From assembly GCA_964501335.1 (NCBI GenBank), contig CAZCTC010000021.1:39915-103914 (forward strand): DNA of 64,000 nt. Direction: 5' to 3'. A program made the translations under genes and the position numbers. This stretch comes from CAZCTC01 sp964501335 (lineage in GTDB: Bacteria; Chloroflexota; Anaerolineae; B4-G1; SLSP01). The notes under the pieces were generated by a model. It made no database searches and was not told the DNA's origin. It saw only the letters and a program-made list of their open reading frames with translations. Shown here in pieces: positions 34,601 to 43,675 of this stretch (positions are counted from its first letter, which is position 1; the number at the start of each line of letters is the position of its first letter).

Positions 34601-36302
34601 CCGGGGCTATACTGTCCGGATTGTGAGGATCGTGCCGATAATGGATAAATCCCTTGACCGCCGGATCAAATTTTTCTAATCCCAGACCGGTCAGCCCGAC
34701 CCACAAGCTTCCCTTGCTGTCTATATAAAGTGCCATGATGCGGTTGTCGCCCAGGCTAACGGGGTTGTTTTCATCGAACTGATAACGGGTGAAAGTTCTC
34801 CGGGCACGGTCGAAATAGTTGAGCCCGCCGCCCAAAGTCCCAATCCAGAGATTGCCGGCGCGATCGGCAGCCAAAGCGGAAATCGTATTGCTGCTGAGAC
34901 TTTGCGGATCGGCAGGATTGTAACGGTAATGTTGGAAGATTCCCGTAATCGGATCGAAATAATTCAAACCGTCGTTCCATGTCCCGATCCATAATTGACC
35001 GGTTGTTTCAGGCAACATGACCGTCACAGCGGAATTGCTCATGCTTTGAGGATTTGTGGGATCAGGGTGATAGTGGTGGAAATGGCGAGTTTGCGGATCG
35101 AAAGAATCGACTCCCGGCGCTGCACTGCCGATCCAAATCTGGCCGGAGCGATCTTCTATGAGGGTATTGACTTGATTGCTACTGAGACTGTCGGGATTGT
35201 TGGGGATGTGGAAATAAAGCTCAAACTGGGTGGCCCAGGGATCCCATTTGCTGATGCCTCCGGTGAAGGTTCCAACCCACAACGTGCCGACCCGATCCAT
35301 CCTTAATGAATAGATTGCGGAATCTGCCAGGCTGTAAGGATTATCGGGTTCTGCCTTGTAAACCGTAAAATTGCCGTCTGCCGGATCGAAATGGTTGAGT
35401 CCTTCTTCCGTTCCGATCCACAATCCGTCTTCTTCGTCGGCGACCAGGGCGCGCACGACATCGTTGCTCAAACTGGAAGTGTCGTTCGGATCATGGCGAT
35501 ACGCAGTGAATTCTCCAGTTTCTCGATCCAACCGGTTGAGGCCTTTACTGGTGCCGATCCATAATTGCCCATTGTGGTCTTCGGCGATCGCATTTATCTG
35601 GTTGTCGCTGAGGCTATGAAGGTTGCCTTCCTGATGGCGATAATGGATAAAAATGCCGGTCGTCGGATCAAACCGGTCCAATCCGTCCGAGGTCCCAATC
35701 CAGAGCATTCCCTGCCGATCCCCATAAAGCGCCCAGACTTGATCGTTGCTCAGGCTCTGGAAATTTTTTTCGTCATGGAGAAAACGGGTGAAACCGCTGC
35801 CGGTTGGATTTAAACGGTTGAGACCTCCGAGGGTGCCGATCCAGAGCGACCCACTTGCATCTTCACATATTGCGCGCACCCGTTCATGGCTCAGGCTGGT
35901 TGGATCGGCGTTGTCCGGTAGATAGCGTGTAAAAGCCCCGGTTGCAGGGTCCAACCGATTCAATCCATTAACGGTGCCGATCCACAGCGTATTCTTATGA
36001 TCCTGATAAACCGTATTGACAATGTTATTGCTTAAAGAAGAGGAAATTTGGGAGTTGTGCTTGTAGGTGGTAAAGGTATAGCCGTCGTATCGACTCAATC
36101 CTTCTTCCGTGCCGATCCACATGAAGCCTATGTCGTCTTGAAGGATTGACAGAATCCTCTCTCCGGGAAGGCCGTCATCGTCGCCAATTTGGGTAAAACG
36201 GATGGGGGGAGGTTGCTTTCCCTGGGCGCGGACAGGGTTCGGCGCTATCAAGACCAGTAAAACAAAAAACCATAACCCTCTGCGAAGCAAACTTTTCTTC
36301 AT
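31665..36302 (-). CDS. Hybrid two-component protein: propeller sensor, PAS, histidine kinase fused to a NarL-type regulator
   Basis: A 1545-residue protein. Signal peptide at residues 1-26; about 14 two-component propeller (Reg_prop) repeats of type GxLWIGTxxGLNRFDP from 30 to about 690; a Y_Y_Y domain (about 745-812); one membrane helix (about 815-838); two PAS domains (about 860-1105); a HisKA_3-type kinase with ERIGRELHDNLGQ (His about 1125) and ALTNIRKHAG in the ATPase domain; then a receiver (LLVDDHRLF, DLILMDINMP) and a LuxR helix-turn-helix (TYKEVGQQLNLSERTVRYHL). The last 213 residues, starting at an internal ATG at 32306 with AAGGA upstream, are a complete NarL-type regulator. The whole pathway from outside signal to DNA is thus in one chain. 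Confidence 0.92.
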   Translation of the reverse strand: MKKSLLRRGLWFFVLLVLIAPNPVRAQGKQPPPIRFTQIGDDDGLPGERILSILQDDIGFMWIGTEEGLSRYDGYTFTTYKHNSQISSSLSNNIVNTVYQDHKNTLWIGTVNGLNRLDPATGAFTRYLPDNADPTSLSHERVRAICEDASGSLWIGTLGGLNRLNPTGSGFTRFLHDEKNFQSLSNDQVWALYGDRQGMLWIGTSDGLDRFDPTTGIFIHYRHQEGNLHSLSDNQINAIAEDHNGQLWIGTSKGLNRLDRETGEFTAYRHDPNDTSSLSNDVVRALVADEEDGLWIGTEEGLNHFDPADGNFTVYKAEPDNPYSLADSAIYSLRMDRVGTLWVGTFTGGISKWDPWATQFELYFHIPNNPDSLSSNQVNTLIEDRSGQIWIGSAAPGVDSFDPQTRHFHHYHPDPTNPQSMSNSAVTVMLPETTGQLWIGTWNDGLNYFDPITGIFQHYRYNPADPQSLSSNTISALAADRAGNLWIGTLGGGLNYFDRARRTFTRYQFDENNPVSLGDNRIMALYIDSKGSLWVGLTGLGLEKFDPAVKGFIHYRHDPHNPDSIAPASVFTILEDSSHLLWLGTSSDLESFDPIQEKFTHYTTEDGLPDDYFYGILEDNQNRLWLSGNHGLSCFNPRTGEIRNYGVGNGLQGERFRQDAFLKTRSGEFYFGGTQGFNRFRPDQIRTNPYAPAIVLIDFQIFNQSVPLGNDSPLKEPIAVASKIELNYDQSVFSLAFAALDYTEPEKNNYAYRLEGVDKDWVKVDSNQRLATYTHLTPGTYIFRVKGSNNDGIWNETGTTIQIVVMPPWWMTGWFRGIVLIGVMGLLAGGLHWHFYGTRRSQRKFEQEIARCTAALSAREQNYRLILDTSMDGICRIAPDGTILFGNQAYAEIFGYRLNELIGKSYLEILADPAERPAAEARLEQLRAGKRIIGESKALHRNGHTFPIQYSFAPIIENGVVTGITGTLRDATPQHEATALLRENHERLRAVLNSIGTFIYVAETQSYKIIFINQHMQQTFGNIEGQICWQVLQQGKTGPCEFCTNPHLIDRDGQPTGIHIREYQRPQTGRWYHIQNEAIRWINGQWVRLSVATDITDLKMAQEQIATQQWQLASLAERERIGRELHDNLGQMLDYIHLQAQTVQTLLSQEKYGPAKAILIQLVRMARESNTDIRHYIMGMRDGTDRNEENQDFIETLQNYIIHLKETYSFLTRFSFPEERAELRLTSAVETQLLRIVQEALTNIRKHAGVKNANLQLQWDKQTVQILIEDQGIGFIPEQTSTDAHFGLKIMHERAVQIGGNLRVRSALGRGTQVIVRAPRLLPEKENKDIDGMRVLLVDDHRLFMEGLRSLLTLHGMQVVGFAVNGEEAIAQAQVLLPDLILMDINMPHCDGITATQRIKELLPATRVVILTMTANEESLFAALKAGASGYLLKGLDNDEFCRLLHELIQGEVPLASEMTQLVLGTFMKAKEISSISTSSQQKLTPQQNGVLELLAQGLTYKEVGQQLNLSERTVRYHLEQILIRLQVENRHAAVEYYIRHIREK

Positions 36303-36456
36303 GGTTTTTTATGTTCCTTTTTAATTCGGTAACAGTCTTAAGGGCTTTTTTCTGTAGAAAGCAATTTCGCAGTCTGTACCATCATGATAGCAGTATAAAC
36401 AAAATTCTTTTTGATGCAAGTGGGGGTAAAAAGGCAGATTCTACAAGTTTCAAAGG

Positions 36457-36510
36457 ACTGTCACTTTACTGTCACTTTACTGTCGTTTTTTTTCAAAAGT
36501 GACAGTGACA
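36457..36510. promoter_or_regulatory. Tandem ACTGTCACTTT operator with inverted copy
   Basis: ACTGTCACTTT occurs at 36457-36467 and 36468-36478, followed by ACTGTCG; the inverted copy AAAGTGACAGT lies at 36496-36506 and continues TGACA. It is in the 334-bp divergent gap between the hybrid kinase/regulator and the chemotaxis operon, so the regulator's LuxR domain may bind here and control both sides. Confidence 0.7.
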
Positions 36511-36636
36511 AGCGGGCGATTTTTTGATAATCTCTATCTCATCTAAAAACTACCATTTCTTAGACTTTCACGACCTCCACTTTTTCCTTTTTCAACGCAC
36601 TATTGAGCCCTTAGGAAGAATATAGAGAGGTAATTC

Positions 36637-37155
36637 ATGGTCACTTCCATTGCACAAACGGTTTCGGGGAAGCTTTTGACGTTTCGGATGGGCCTGCAGC
36701 ATTATGCTGTGCCCATCGAAACGGTGGTTCGGGTGATTGATATGGTTACGATTTCCCCCTTGCCTCAAACGGAACCCAGTTTGATGGGGGTTATCAATGT
36801 CAGCGGAGCTTTTGTCCCCGTAGTAGATCTTCGTCGTCATTTGCATCTGACCGAAAGTCTCTGGTCCCTGCACACCCCCATTATTTTGATCCATTTTGAT
36901 CCCCAAATGATCGGCTTGATTGTCGATGAAGTGCTTGATATCTTAACCCTTTCGGTAGAAAGGTGGGGAGCTCTGGCTGAAATTTTTCCTACGGTCCTTG
37001 GCCAGATTCCCATTCTGGAGGGGTTGATTTACCATGACGGGATTACTTTGCTGGTCCTCGATTGCGCCCGGCTTTTCGATTCTCGTCAGATTCAGTTATT
37101 AGCCGAGGCCACTACTCTTTTGACTCCAGGGGCGATTGATACTCGCTTTCAATAA
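36637..37155 (+). CDS. cheW: CheW-type coupling protein
   Basis: A 172-residue protein with the CheW fold: LLTFRMGLQHYAVPIETVVRV, LMGVINVSGAFVPVVDLRRH (the conserved G-x-x-N-x-x-G-x-x-xPVVDLR pattern) and IIGLIVDEV-like segments. CheW links chemoreceptors to CheA. SD GAGAGG lies before the ATG. It is the first gene of the rightward signalling operon, transcribed divergently from the hybrid kinase. A second CheW follows. Confidence 0.93.
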   Translation: MVTSIAQTVSGKLLTFRMGLQHYAVPIETVVRVIDMVTISPLPQTEPSLMGVINVSGAFVPVVDLRRHLHLTESLWSLHTPIILIHFDPQMIGLIVDEVLDILTLSVERWGALAEIFPTVLGQIPILEGLIYHDGITLLVLDCARLFDSRQIQLLAEATTLLTPGAIDTRFQ

Positions 37156-37227
37156 GCATTCTGTCTATGCCTTTGATAGAAAAACTAACCGAGTCGAAGG
37201 TTTGCACGCGCAATCTACGGAGAAGCA

Positions 37228-37881
37228 ATGAATAGAAAATTACGGTCCACGGGGCACACCGCTGTTTTTAATTGGGAACAACTGCATCAACGGATAGCGG
37301 CTGTGGGAGTGGCGCTGGATGAGACCCATGAGACAAATCCCGAACTTTTGCTTCGAGCCTGGGCCCGGCGCGCGTCTCTAATTGCTCGGAAACCGACCGA
37401 AGACCAGCCTGGGGAGCAATGCTCTCTGGTGGTGGTGCGGTTGGGAGCGGAATACTATGGATTGGAAGTCCGGTATGTTTTTGATGTCCGGCCTTTGGAA
37501 AAACTCACTACAGTTCCGCGTTTGCCTCAGTGGGTTTTGGGGATCGTTAACCTGCGGGGCCAAATTTTTTCGGTGATCGATCTGTCGCGTTTTTTGGGAG
37601 TATCTTCCACTGAAAGAATGGCTGAAACTGACTATTTAGTGGTTATTCAAACTCCAGAAATGGAAATTGCTTTGCGTGTGGATGAAATTATTCGGGTGGA
37701 ATCAATTTCTATCAATCGCATTCAAGATGCCGGTGGAATGGTACTTAATGTTCGAAACCCCTATGTTCGGGGGGTTACGGAGCTTCAGCTGGAAAGTAAA
37801 AGCGCTGTTCTGATGGTGATCCTTGATTTGCCGGTGTTGTTGCATGATCCTCAACTTATTATCAATGAAGCTGGATTGTAA
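37228..37881 (+). CDS. CheW-type coupling protein, second copy with N-terminal extension
   Basis: A 217-residue protein. The first about 60 residues are helical and not part of CheW. Residues 65-210 follow the fold: VVVRLGAEYYGLEVRYVFDV, VLGIVNLRGQIFSVIDLSRF and DYLVVIQTPEMEIALRVDEI. SD GGAG before the ATG. Two CheW proteins in one operon suggest an array with mixed couplers, or that this one serves a different CheA or receptor. Confidence 0.9.
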   Translation: MNRKLRSTGHTAVFNWEQLHQRIAAVGVALDETHETNPELLLRAWARRASLIARKPTEDQPGEQCSLVVVRLGAEYYGLEVRYVFDVRPLEKLTTVPRLPQWVLGIVNLRGQIFSVIDLSRFLGVSSTERMAETDYLVVIQTPEMEIALRVDEIIRVESISINRIQDAGGMVLNVRNPYVRGVTELQLESKSAVLMVILDLPVLLHDPQLIINEAGL

Positions 37882-37946
37882 ACGCGATGCCTGGACTTCG
37901 CAGGCCCATACTTTTATCCCCTTTTTACATTGAAACAGGAGGCACC

Positions 37947-40562
37947 ATGTTAGACAATTTGAAGATTGGGGTGAAGCTGATTGGGGCGTTCATTCTGACT
38001 GCTCTTATCACGGGCATTACCGGTGCAGTGGGTTATCTCAGTTTGGGCAGCGTCACGGATTCTTATCGAAAAGTCAGCGAGAATTATATGGCCTGTGTTT
38101 ACGATACGGGAGTCATCAATGAAGCCCAAACGGCCATCGCGGCCGAATATCGAAAACTTGCCAATCCTGATTTTAATGATCCCAAAATGCGCGCTAATTG
38201 TTATCAGTATATTGAAGAGGCTCATGGGAGATATACCACAGCTTTGGCCGATTATAAAGAAAATAGCCCGATTGCGGTGAGCGAAGATCCGAATTATCAG
38301 GATCTTATGACCAAATGGACTGTGTGGGAGCGGGAATATAAGGAGATCCTTCAACTGACCCAGGAAAAAGATCAGTTGCTGGCTAAAAATGTTTCTGCTA
38401 ATACCGCCCAAATGCAGGAGCTGGACGACCAGATTTATGCCAAAATGATCAGTATGAGTCAAAGCTTTGATGATACCGATGCTGCCACCAAAAGGTTATA
38501 CAACGATAATTTCACTCAGGGTCAGAATATGGCCAAAGCGGCAAACGAGGTCTCACAAAATTCCCGCAACATTATCCTGGGAACGATTGTTTTGAGCGTG
38601 ATCCTTGCGGTTGTCATTGGTCTGGTGCTCACCCTTAGCATTACCGGACCGTTAGGTAAAGTGGTGATGATGATTCAGGAGATGACTTTGGGCCATCTGG
38701 GAATGCGGCTCAAAATGCAGCGCCAGGATGAGATTGGGCTTTTGGCTCAGGCCATGGATCAATTTACGGAAGATCTTCAATCCATCGTGATTGGGTCTCT
38801 AAACCGGATTGCAGAAGGTGATCTTTCCGTTGAAATTTCTCCTCGAGATCATAAAGACGAAATTGCTCCGGCAATTAAACAGATTGTCCATTCGCTTCGG
38901 GGCTTGGTGATAGAAACGACGGCTCTTACCCGTGCGGCTGTCGATGGCCGGCTTTCTGTGCGGGGGGATGTTGGAAAATTTAAGGGAGGGTATCGGGAAA
39001 TCGTTCAAGGTATTAACGATACTCTTGATGCTGTTGTGGGACCTCTTAATGTCGCTGCTGAATATGTGGAACGGATTTCTCGTGGGGATTTGCCTCAGCC
39101 TATTAGCGATAAATACAACGGCGATTTTAACGAGCTTAAGAATAATTTGAACAGCATGATTGCCACTCTTAACCTTTTTGCTGAAGAAGTCAACCGTATG
39201 AACCGTGAACAAAGTGCCGGGGATTTGGATTCCCGAATTGTGGTCGAGCGGTTCAGTGGCGTTTACCGTCAAATGGCCCAGGGAACTGTGGATCAGGTTT
39301 TCGAGCATATTCGTATCAAACGCCAGGTGATGGAAATTGTGGGACGTTATGGGGAAGGCGATTTTACGGCCACAATGGAGAAACTTCCCGGCAAAAAAGC
39401 GTATGTCAATGAAAAATTGGATTCGATTCGCAATAATCTGCAAGGTCTGGTGGAAGAAGTTAATACCCTTTCTCGCGCTGCAATAGAAGGAAAGCTCTCT
39501 ACCCGCGCCAATGCCAATCGTTTCAAAGGTGATTGGAATACCCTGGTCAATGGTCTTAATGGGATTCTGGATTCGGTGATTTTGCCGCTGAACGTTGCTG
39601 CCGATTACGTCGATCGGATAGCCCGGGGTGAAGTTCCTCAACCTATCACGGATAAATACAATGGGGATTTTGATATCTTCAAGAACAATCTCAACCGGTT
39701 GAGCGATCAACTCCGCACCATGCTCCGTAATTTCAATGAGGCCAGTACCAATCTGGTTTCGGCTGCTTCAGAAATCCTCGCCGCTACTACCCAGCAAGCT
39801 TCGGGCGCTAACGAGCAATCCGCTGCCATTTCTCAGACGGCTACGACCGTTGATGAGGTCAAGGCCATCGCGGAACAGGCGGCGGCCCGGGCTCAAGAAG
39901 TGGCCAATGTGGGGCAACGGACGCTCGATGTTTCTCGTACCGGGCAAAAAGCCGTCCAGGATACGATTGACAGTATGTCCCAGATCAAGGAGCGAGTGGA
40001 GGGGATTGCGGAAAACATTGTGGCACTTTCCGAACAGACGCAGCAGATCAGCGAAATCATCGCTTCGGTTAATGAAATTGCAGCCCAGTCCAATATGTTG
40101 GCGCTCAATGCCTCTATTGAAGCGGCCCGGGCTGGAGAATACGGCAAAGGGTTTGCTGTGGTTGCTATGGAAGTGCGCACCCTGGCCGAACAATCCCGTC
40201 AGGCCACGGCACAGGTCAAAACGATCCTTTCGGAGATCCAACGGGCTACCAATGCCACGGCTATGGCGACGGAGGAGGGGACCAAGGGGGTTGATACGGG
40301 CGTTCAGCTTGCTGCTCAGGCCCGCATTTCCATTGATCAGATGTACAGTGTGATTAACGATTCGGCTCAGGCTGCATCTCAGGTACTGGCAGGGAGTCGC
40401 CAGCAAGTCTCGGGGATCGAGCAGATGGCTATCGCCATGCAGAACATCAATCAAGCCACCGTCCAGAGTATGGCCAGTACCCGGCAGGCGGAGCGTGCAG
40501 CGCAGAGTTTGAATGAACTGGCCCGGATTTTATTGCAAAACGTAGCTCAATATCGTTTCTAA
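37947..40562 (+). CDS. Methyl-accepting chemotaxis protein with several HAMP-like repeats
   Basis: An 871-residue protein from ATG 37947 (AGGAGG 4 nt before it). Membrane helix 1 at residues 8-32; a four-helix-bundle sensor of about 170 residues; helix 2 near 205-232; HAMP, followed by a series of HAMP-like units, among them two near-copies (FKGGYREIVQGIND and FKGDWNTLVNGLNG, each followed by about 45 residues ending ISDKYNGDF or ITDKYNGDF); then the methyl-accepting signalling domain with the tip NEIAAQSNMLALNASIEAAR. Poly-HAMP receptors usually gate long or intracellular signals. No CheR/CheB in this operon. Confidence 0.93.
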   Translation: MLDNLKIGVKLIGAFILTALITGITGAVGYLSLGSVTDSYRKVSENYMACVYDTGVINEAQTAIAAEYRKLANPDFNDPKMRANCYQYIEEAHGRYTTALADYKENSPIAVSEDPNYQDLMTKWTVWEREYKEILQLTQEKDQLLAKNVSANTAQMQELDDQIYAKMISMSQSFDDTDAATKRLYNDNFTQGQNMAKAANEVSQNSRNIILGTIVLSVILAVVIGLVLTLSITGPLGKVVMMIQEMTLGHLGMRLKMQRQDEIGLLAQAMDQFTEDLQSIVIGSLNRIAEGDLSVEISPRDHKDEIAPAIKQIVHSLRGLVIETTALTRAAVDGRLSVRGDVGKFKGGYREIVQGINDTLDAVVGPLNVAAEYVERISRGDLPQPISDKYNGDFNELKNNLNSMIATLNLFAEEVNRMNREQSAGDLDSRIVVERFSGVYRQMAQGTVDQVFEHIRIKRQVMEIVGRYGEGDFTATMEKLPGKKAYVNEKLDSIRNNLQGLVEEVNTLSRAAIEGKLSTRANANRFKGDWNTLVNGLNGILDSVILPLNVAADYVDRIARGEVPQPITDKYNGDFDIFKNNLNRLSDQLRTMLRNFNEASTNLVSAASEILAATTQQASGANEQSAAISQTATTVDEVKAIAEQAAARAQEVANVGQRTLDVSRTGQKAVQDTIDSMSQIKERVEGIAENIVALSEQTQQISEIIASVNEIAAQSNMLALNASIEAARAGEYGKGFAVVAMEVRTLAEQSRQATAQVKTILSEIQRATNATAMATEEGTKGVDTGVQLAAQARISIDQMYSVINDSAQAASQVLAGSRQQVSGIEQMAIAMQNINQATVQSMASTRQAERAAQSLNELARILLQNVAQYRF

Positions 40563-40605
40563 AAACTTTTAGCAGCAGCTTTCACGTTCCGGAAGGAGGG
40601 GGCTC

Positions 40606-42915
40606 ATGTCCCTCAGTGAAAAAATACGGGCACAATTAATCCATAGTTTTCGGGTAGAACTGGCGGAACACATCCAGACGATGACGGATGGATTGTTGGG
40701 ACTGGAGCAACACCGCCTCACTCCCGAACAGGAACCGGAAATGTTACAATCCATTTTCCGCGCTGCTCATAGTTTGAAGGGAGCTGCGCGTGCCGTTGGC
40801 GTGACGGCGATAGAACAACTGGCTCATGCTCTGGAAGGGGTTTTGGAGGGCTTGCAGCAGCATACTTTATCTCCGTCGCCTGAACTTTTTTCGGCTTGTT
40901 ACCATACGCTGGATATCATTCAAGCGGTTCAGAATGCCTATGAGGCGGGGGCCGTTACCCCTCCTACCGAGATTTTACACGCTCTGGCTGCCCTGGAGCC
41001 GTTTCAGAAAAATCCATCTTTATCTTCTGGAATTCCGATTCCTGGAATGAATGGGGATTCTGGTTCAACGTCTCCAGACTCTCCTGCTCCTGCGGTTTCT
41101 CCCACAGCGTCGGTTAATCTCATGCCACCTGCTGATAGCTATACAATCCGTATCCAGGCCAACAAACTGGATACCTTGCTGGCTCAATTAAGCGAGCTGC
41201 ATGTGGCTCGCATTCGGACCGAGCAACGGATGGTACAGGTCCATCAAGCCCAAGACCAGATGGGACAATGGCAAAAAGAATGGCTTTCTGTGAGAGAGAG
41301 CTACAACCGGTTGGTACGCCGTTCTGCTAACCGTTCCGGGGAACGAGATACGCTACCTTTTCATGATACCGATCGTTTACTTTCCTATTTGGAAAGCAGC
41401 CAGGAACGATTGCGATCCATGAGTTCTTTAGTGAACCATCTGGTCAGAGAATATACCACGGATTCCATGCAGCTTTCGATGGCGATCGATGCTCTGGAAG
41501 AAGATGTCAAACGAGCCCGGCTTTTACCTTTTAATACGATTACAGCCCCTTTTGGCCGGATGGTTCGTGATCTTGCTCAGGTCGCTGGAAAATCAGCGGC
41601 TTTGCAAATCGTAGGGAATGATGTGGAGTTGGACAAACGGGTTTTGGAACAGATCAAAGACCCTTTAATCCATTTATTGCGTAATGCTGTCGACCACGGT
41701 ATTGAATCTCCAGAACAGCGCCTTGCAGTCGGAAAATCGCGCAATGGTCATATTGTGTTGAAGGCTGAACAGGTCGGCAAGGAGATTCTGCTTTCGGTAA
41801 GCGATGATGGAAAAGGGTTGGATCTGGAAGCTATCCGGCGGGTGGCCGTGCAACATGGACAGGGGGATACGGCTACAATGACAGAGGCCGATTTAGCCGC
41901 CGTTATTTTTCATGCCGGCGTTTCTACCAGTAAAGTTATCACGGATGTTTCCGGACGAGGCGTGGGGTTAGATGTGGTACGCCGCAATGTAGAAGCGCTG
42001 CAAGGACGTATCAATGTTACCTGGCAACCAGATGCCGGTTCTACCTTTACCCTGGTTTTACCTCTGGCCCTTACCAGTTCTCGTGCTTTGATGGTCAAGG
42101 CTGCTCAACAAGCATTTGCTATTCCGGTTAATGCTATCGAACGGATTATATCTGTAAAGCGTAATCAGATTTTTTCCGCAGGAGGGCACGAGACATTGCA
42201 ATATAACGGGGCCCCTTTACCTATCGTTCATCTTTGTGATGTGTTTGGTATCTCCCGCAATGGCGAAATGTATGCCAATGGTCATTTTACGGTGTTGATT
42301 CTGGCTTCGGCGGAACGCAAAATGGCTTTTGTGGTAAGCGAATTGGTAGGAGAACAGGAAGTGGTTATTAAGGGATTAGGACGGCAAATCCAACGAGTCA
42401 ATGGGATTGCCGGGGCGACCATTCTGGGAAATGGAGATGTTTTGTTGATTCTCAATGTGAGCGATTTGATCAAATTGGCGTTGCGGGGAGAACGCTGTCT
42501 GCCCATTACTTTACAGGATGGGAATGCCGCCGAAGCTTCATCGATTGCTTCTAAACAGATCCTGGTGGTGGATGATTCTATTACGACTCGGACTTTGGAA
42601 AAGAATATTCTTGAAGCGGCAGGTTTCGTTGTATGGGTAGCTCTGGACGGTCAGGAAGCTCTGGCTCGCATTTCAGGAAGTGATTTGCCCGATTTGGTGA
42701 TCTCCGATGTTTCTATGCCGCGGGTTACGGGGATTGAATTGACCCGTTTTCTCAAGAATGACCCCCGCACTGCGCAAATTCCAGTTATTTTGGTTACATC
42801 TCTTGATTCGGCGGAAGATAAGGCGCGAGGCATTGAGGCGGGAGCCGATGCTTATATCATTAAAAGCCACTTTGACCAGGACAATCTTTTGGATGTTATT
42901 TACCAATTGATATAG
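40606..42915 (+). CDS. cheA: CheA histidine kinase with C-terminal receiver (CheA-REC)
   Basis: A 769-residue protein. Hpt domain with the phospho-acceptor His55 (FRAAHSLKGAAR); a Pro/Ser-rich linker at 130-175 with no recognisable P2; dimerisation helices; the ATPase domain with HLLRNAVDHGIESPEQR, VSDDGKGLD and SGRGVGLDVVRRN; a CheW-like regulatory domain (FAIPVNAIERIISV); and a receiver with LVVDDSITTRTL and DLVISDVSMP, PVILVTSL. This is the CheA-REC hybrid seen in type-IV-pilus and alternative chemosensory systems. SD GGAGG at 6-nt spacing. The output could be adaptation or competition for phosphate with the following REC proteins. Confidence 0.93.
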   Translation: MSLSEKIRAQLIHSFRVELAEHIQTMTDGLLGLEQHRLTPEQEPEMLQSIFRAAHSLKGAARAVGVTAIEQLAHALEGVLEGLQQHTLSPSPELFSACYHTLDIIQAVQNAYEAGAVTPPTEILHALAALEPFQKNPSLSSGIPIPGMNGDSGSTSPDSPAPAVSPTASVNLMPPADSYTIRIQANKLDTLLAQLSELHVARIRTEQRMVQVHQAQDQMGQWQKEWLSVRESYNRLVRRSANRSGERDTLPFHDTDRLLSYLESSQERLRSMSSLVNHLVREYTTDSMQLSMAIDALEEDVKRARLLPFNTITAPFGRMVRDLAQVAGKSAALQIVGNDVELDKRVLEQIKDPLIHLLRNAVDHGIESPEQRLAVGKSRNGHIVLKAEQVGKEILLSVSDDGKGLDLEAIRRVAVQHGQGDTATMTEADLAAVIFHAGVSTSKVITDVSGRGVGLDVVRRNVEALQGRINVTWQPDAGSTFTLVLPLALTSSRALMVKAAQQAFAIPVNAIERIISVKRNQIFSAGGHETLQYNGAPLPIVHLCDVFGISRNGEMYANGHFTVLILASAERKMAFVVSELVGEQEVVIKGLGRQIQRVNGIAGATILGNGDVLLILNVSDLIKLALRGERCLPITLQDGNAAEASSIASKQILVVDDSITTRTLEKNILEAAGFVVWVALDGQEALARISGSDLPDLVISDVSMPRVTGIELTRFLKNDPRTAQIPVILVTSLDSAEDKARGIEAGADAYIIKSHFDQDNLLDVIYQLI

Positions 42916-42939
42916 CTTGCGAATTGCAAAAGTATTACT

Positions 42940-43665
42940 ATGGAAAAGAAACAAGTTTTGATAGTTGATGATGAAGTGCAAATAGCCCGAGCCCTTTGTC
43001 GGACTTTGGAATGGGGGTTGAAAAGTGGATGTCAGCTTGAGATTTGTACTGAATCCTATGATGCTTTGTCGCGCATACAGTGTCAACATTATGATCTTCT
43101 GATCAGCGATATCCAATTACCCGCGCTTAATGGATTGGAATTGTTGAAGGCGGCTCGAGTTTGTATACCCGACCTTCGGGCTATTATGATTACCGCGTTT
43201 GGTTCACCCACTATCGAACAAAAAGTACAACAGTTGCAGGCTCAGTATATTCCCAAACCTTTCAATCTTCGGGATTTTTTGGTAATTGCTCAACAACTTT
43301 TAGAAAACAATTGCCAGCAAATTATCATTCTGATTAATATGGATGTAGATATAATTAATGCGCGACAAAAAGTTCGGGAAGTGGCTCGTCTTATGGGAAT
43401 GAATGTTACCGATCAGGCCCGAATTTCGATGGCGACTTCATCTATTGCTTATGCATTGAAAATGGGAAGCCATTGTAATGATCAAATTCACATCGAATGG
43501 ATTGTCAATACCCTGGGGCGTGGGATTCGTATTGTGTGTATGGTAGACGAGTATGTGGAACTTCCCGTGTCAATCTTGAAAGATATCAGCTGGATGACCG
43601 ATCAATTAACAGTTGAATCTTCTTATTTGAAAAACTCTCGTATTGTTTTAATTAAATATGTGTAA
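42940..43665 (+). CDS. Receiver fused to an RsbT/RsbW-like ATPase domain
   Basis: A 241-residue protein. Residues 4-122 are a receiver: LIVDDEVQIARAL, the phospho-acceptor Asp in LLISDIQLPALNGLELL, and YIPKPFNL with the Lys. Residues about 130-241 have VREVARLMGMNVTDQARISM and IRIVCMVDEY, and end in strands SRIVLIKYV, like the RsbT-type GHKL anti-sigma/kinase fold, although the usual NALKH/DNG residues are not clear. RsbT-like proteins control stressosome or sigma-factor switches. Fusion to a receiver would let the chemosensory CheA drive such a switch; inference. Confidence 0.8.
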   Translation: MEKKQVLIVDDEVQIARALCRTLEWGLKSGCQLEICTESYDALSRIQCQHYDLLISDIQLPALNGLELLKAARVCIPDLRAIMITAFGSPTIEQKVQQLQAQYIPKPFNLRDFLVIAQQLLENNCQQIIILINMDVDIINARQKVREVARLMGMNVTDQARISMATSSIAYALKMGSHCNDQIHIEWIVNTLGRGIRIVCMVDEYVELPVSILKDISWMTDQLTVESSYLKNSRIVLIKYV

Positions 43666-43675
43666 AGAGAGTATT

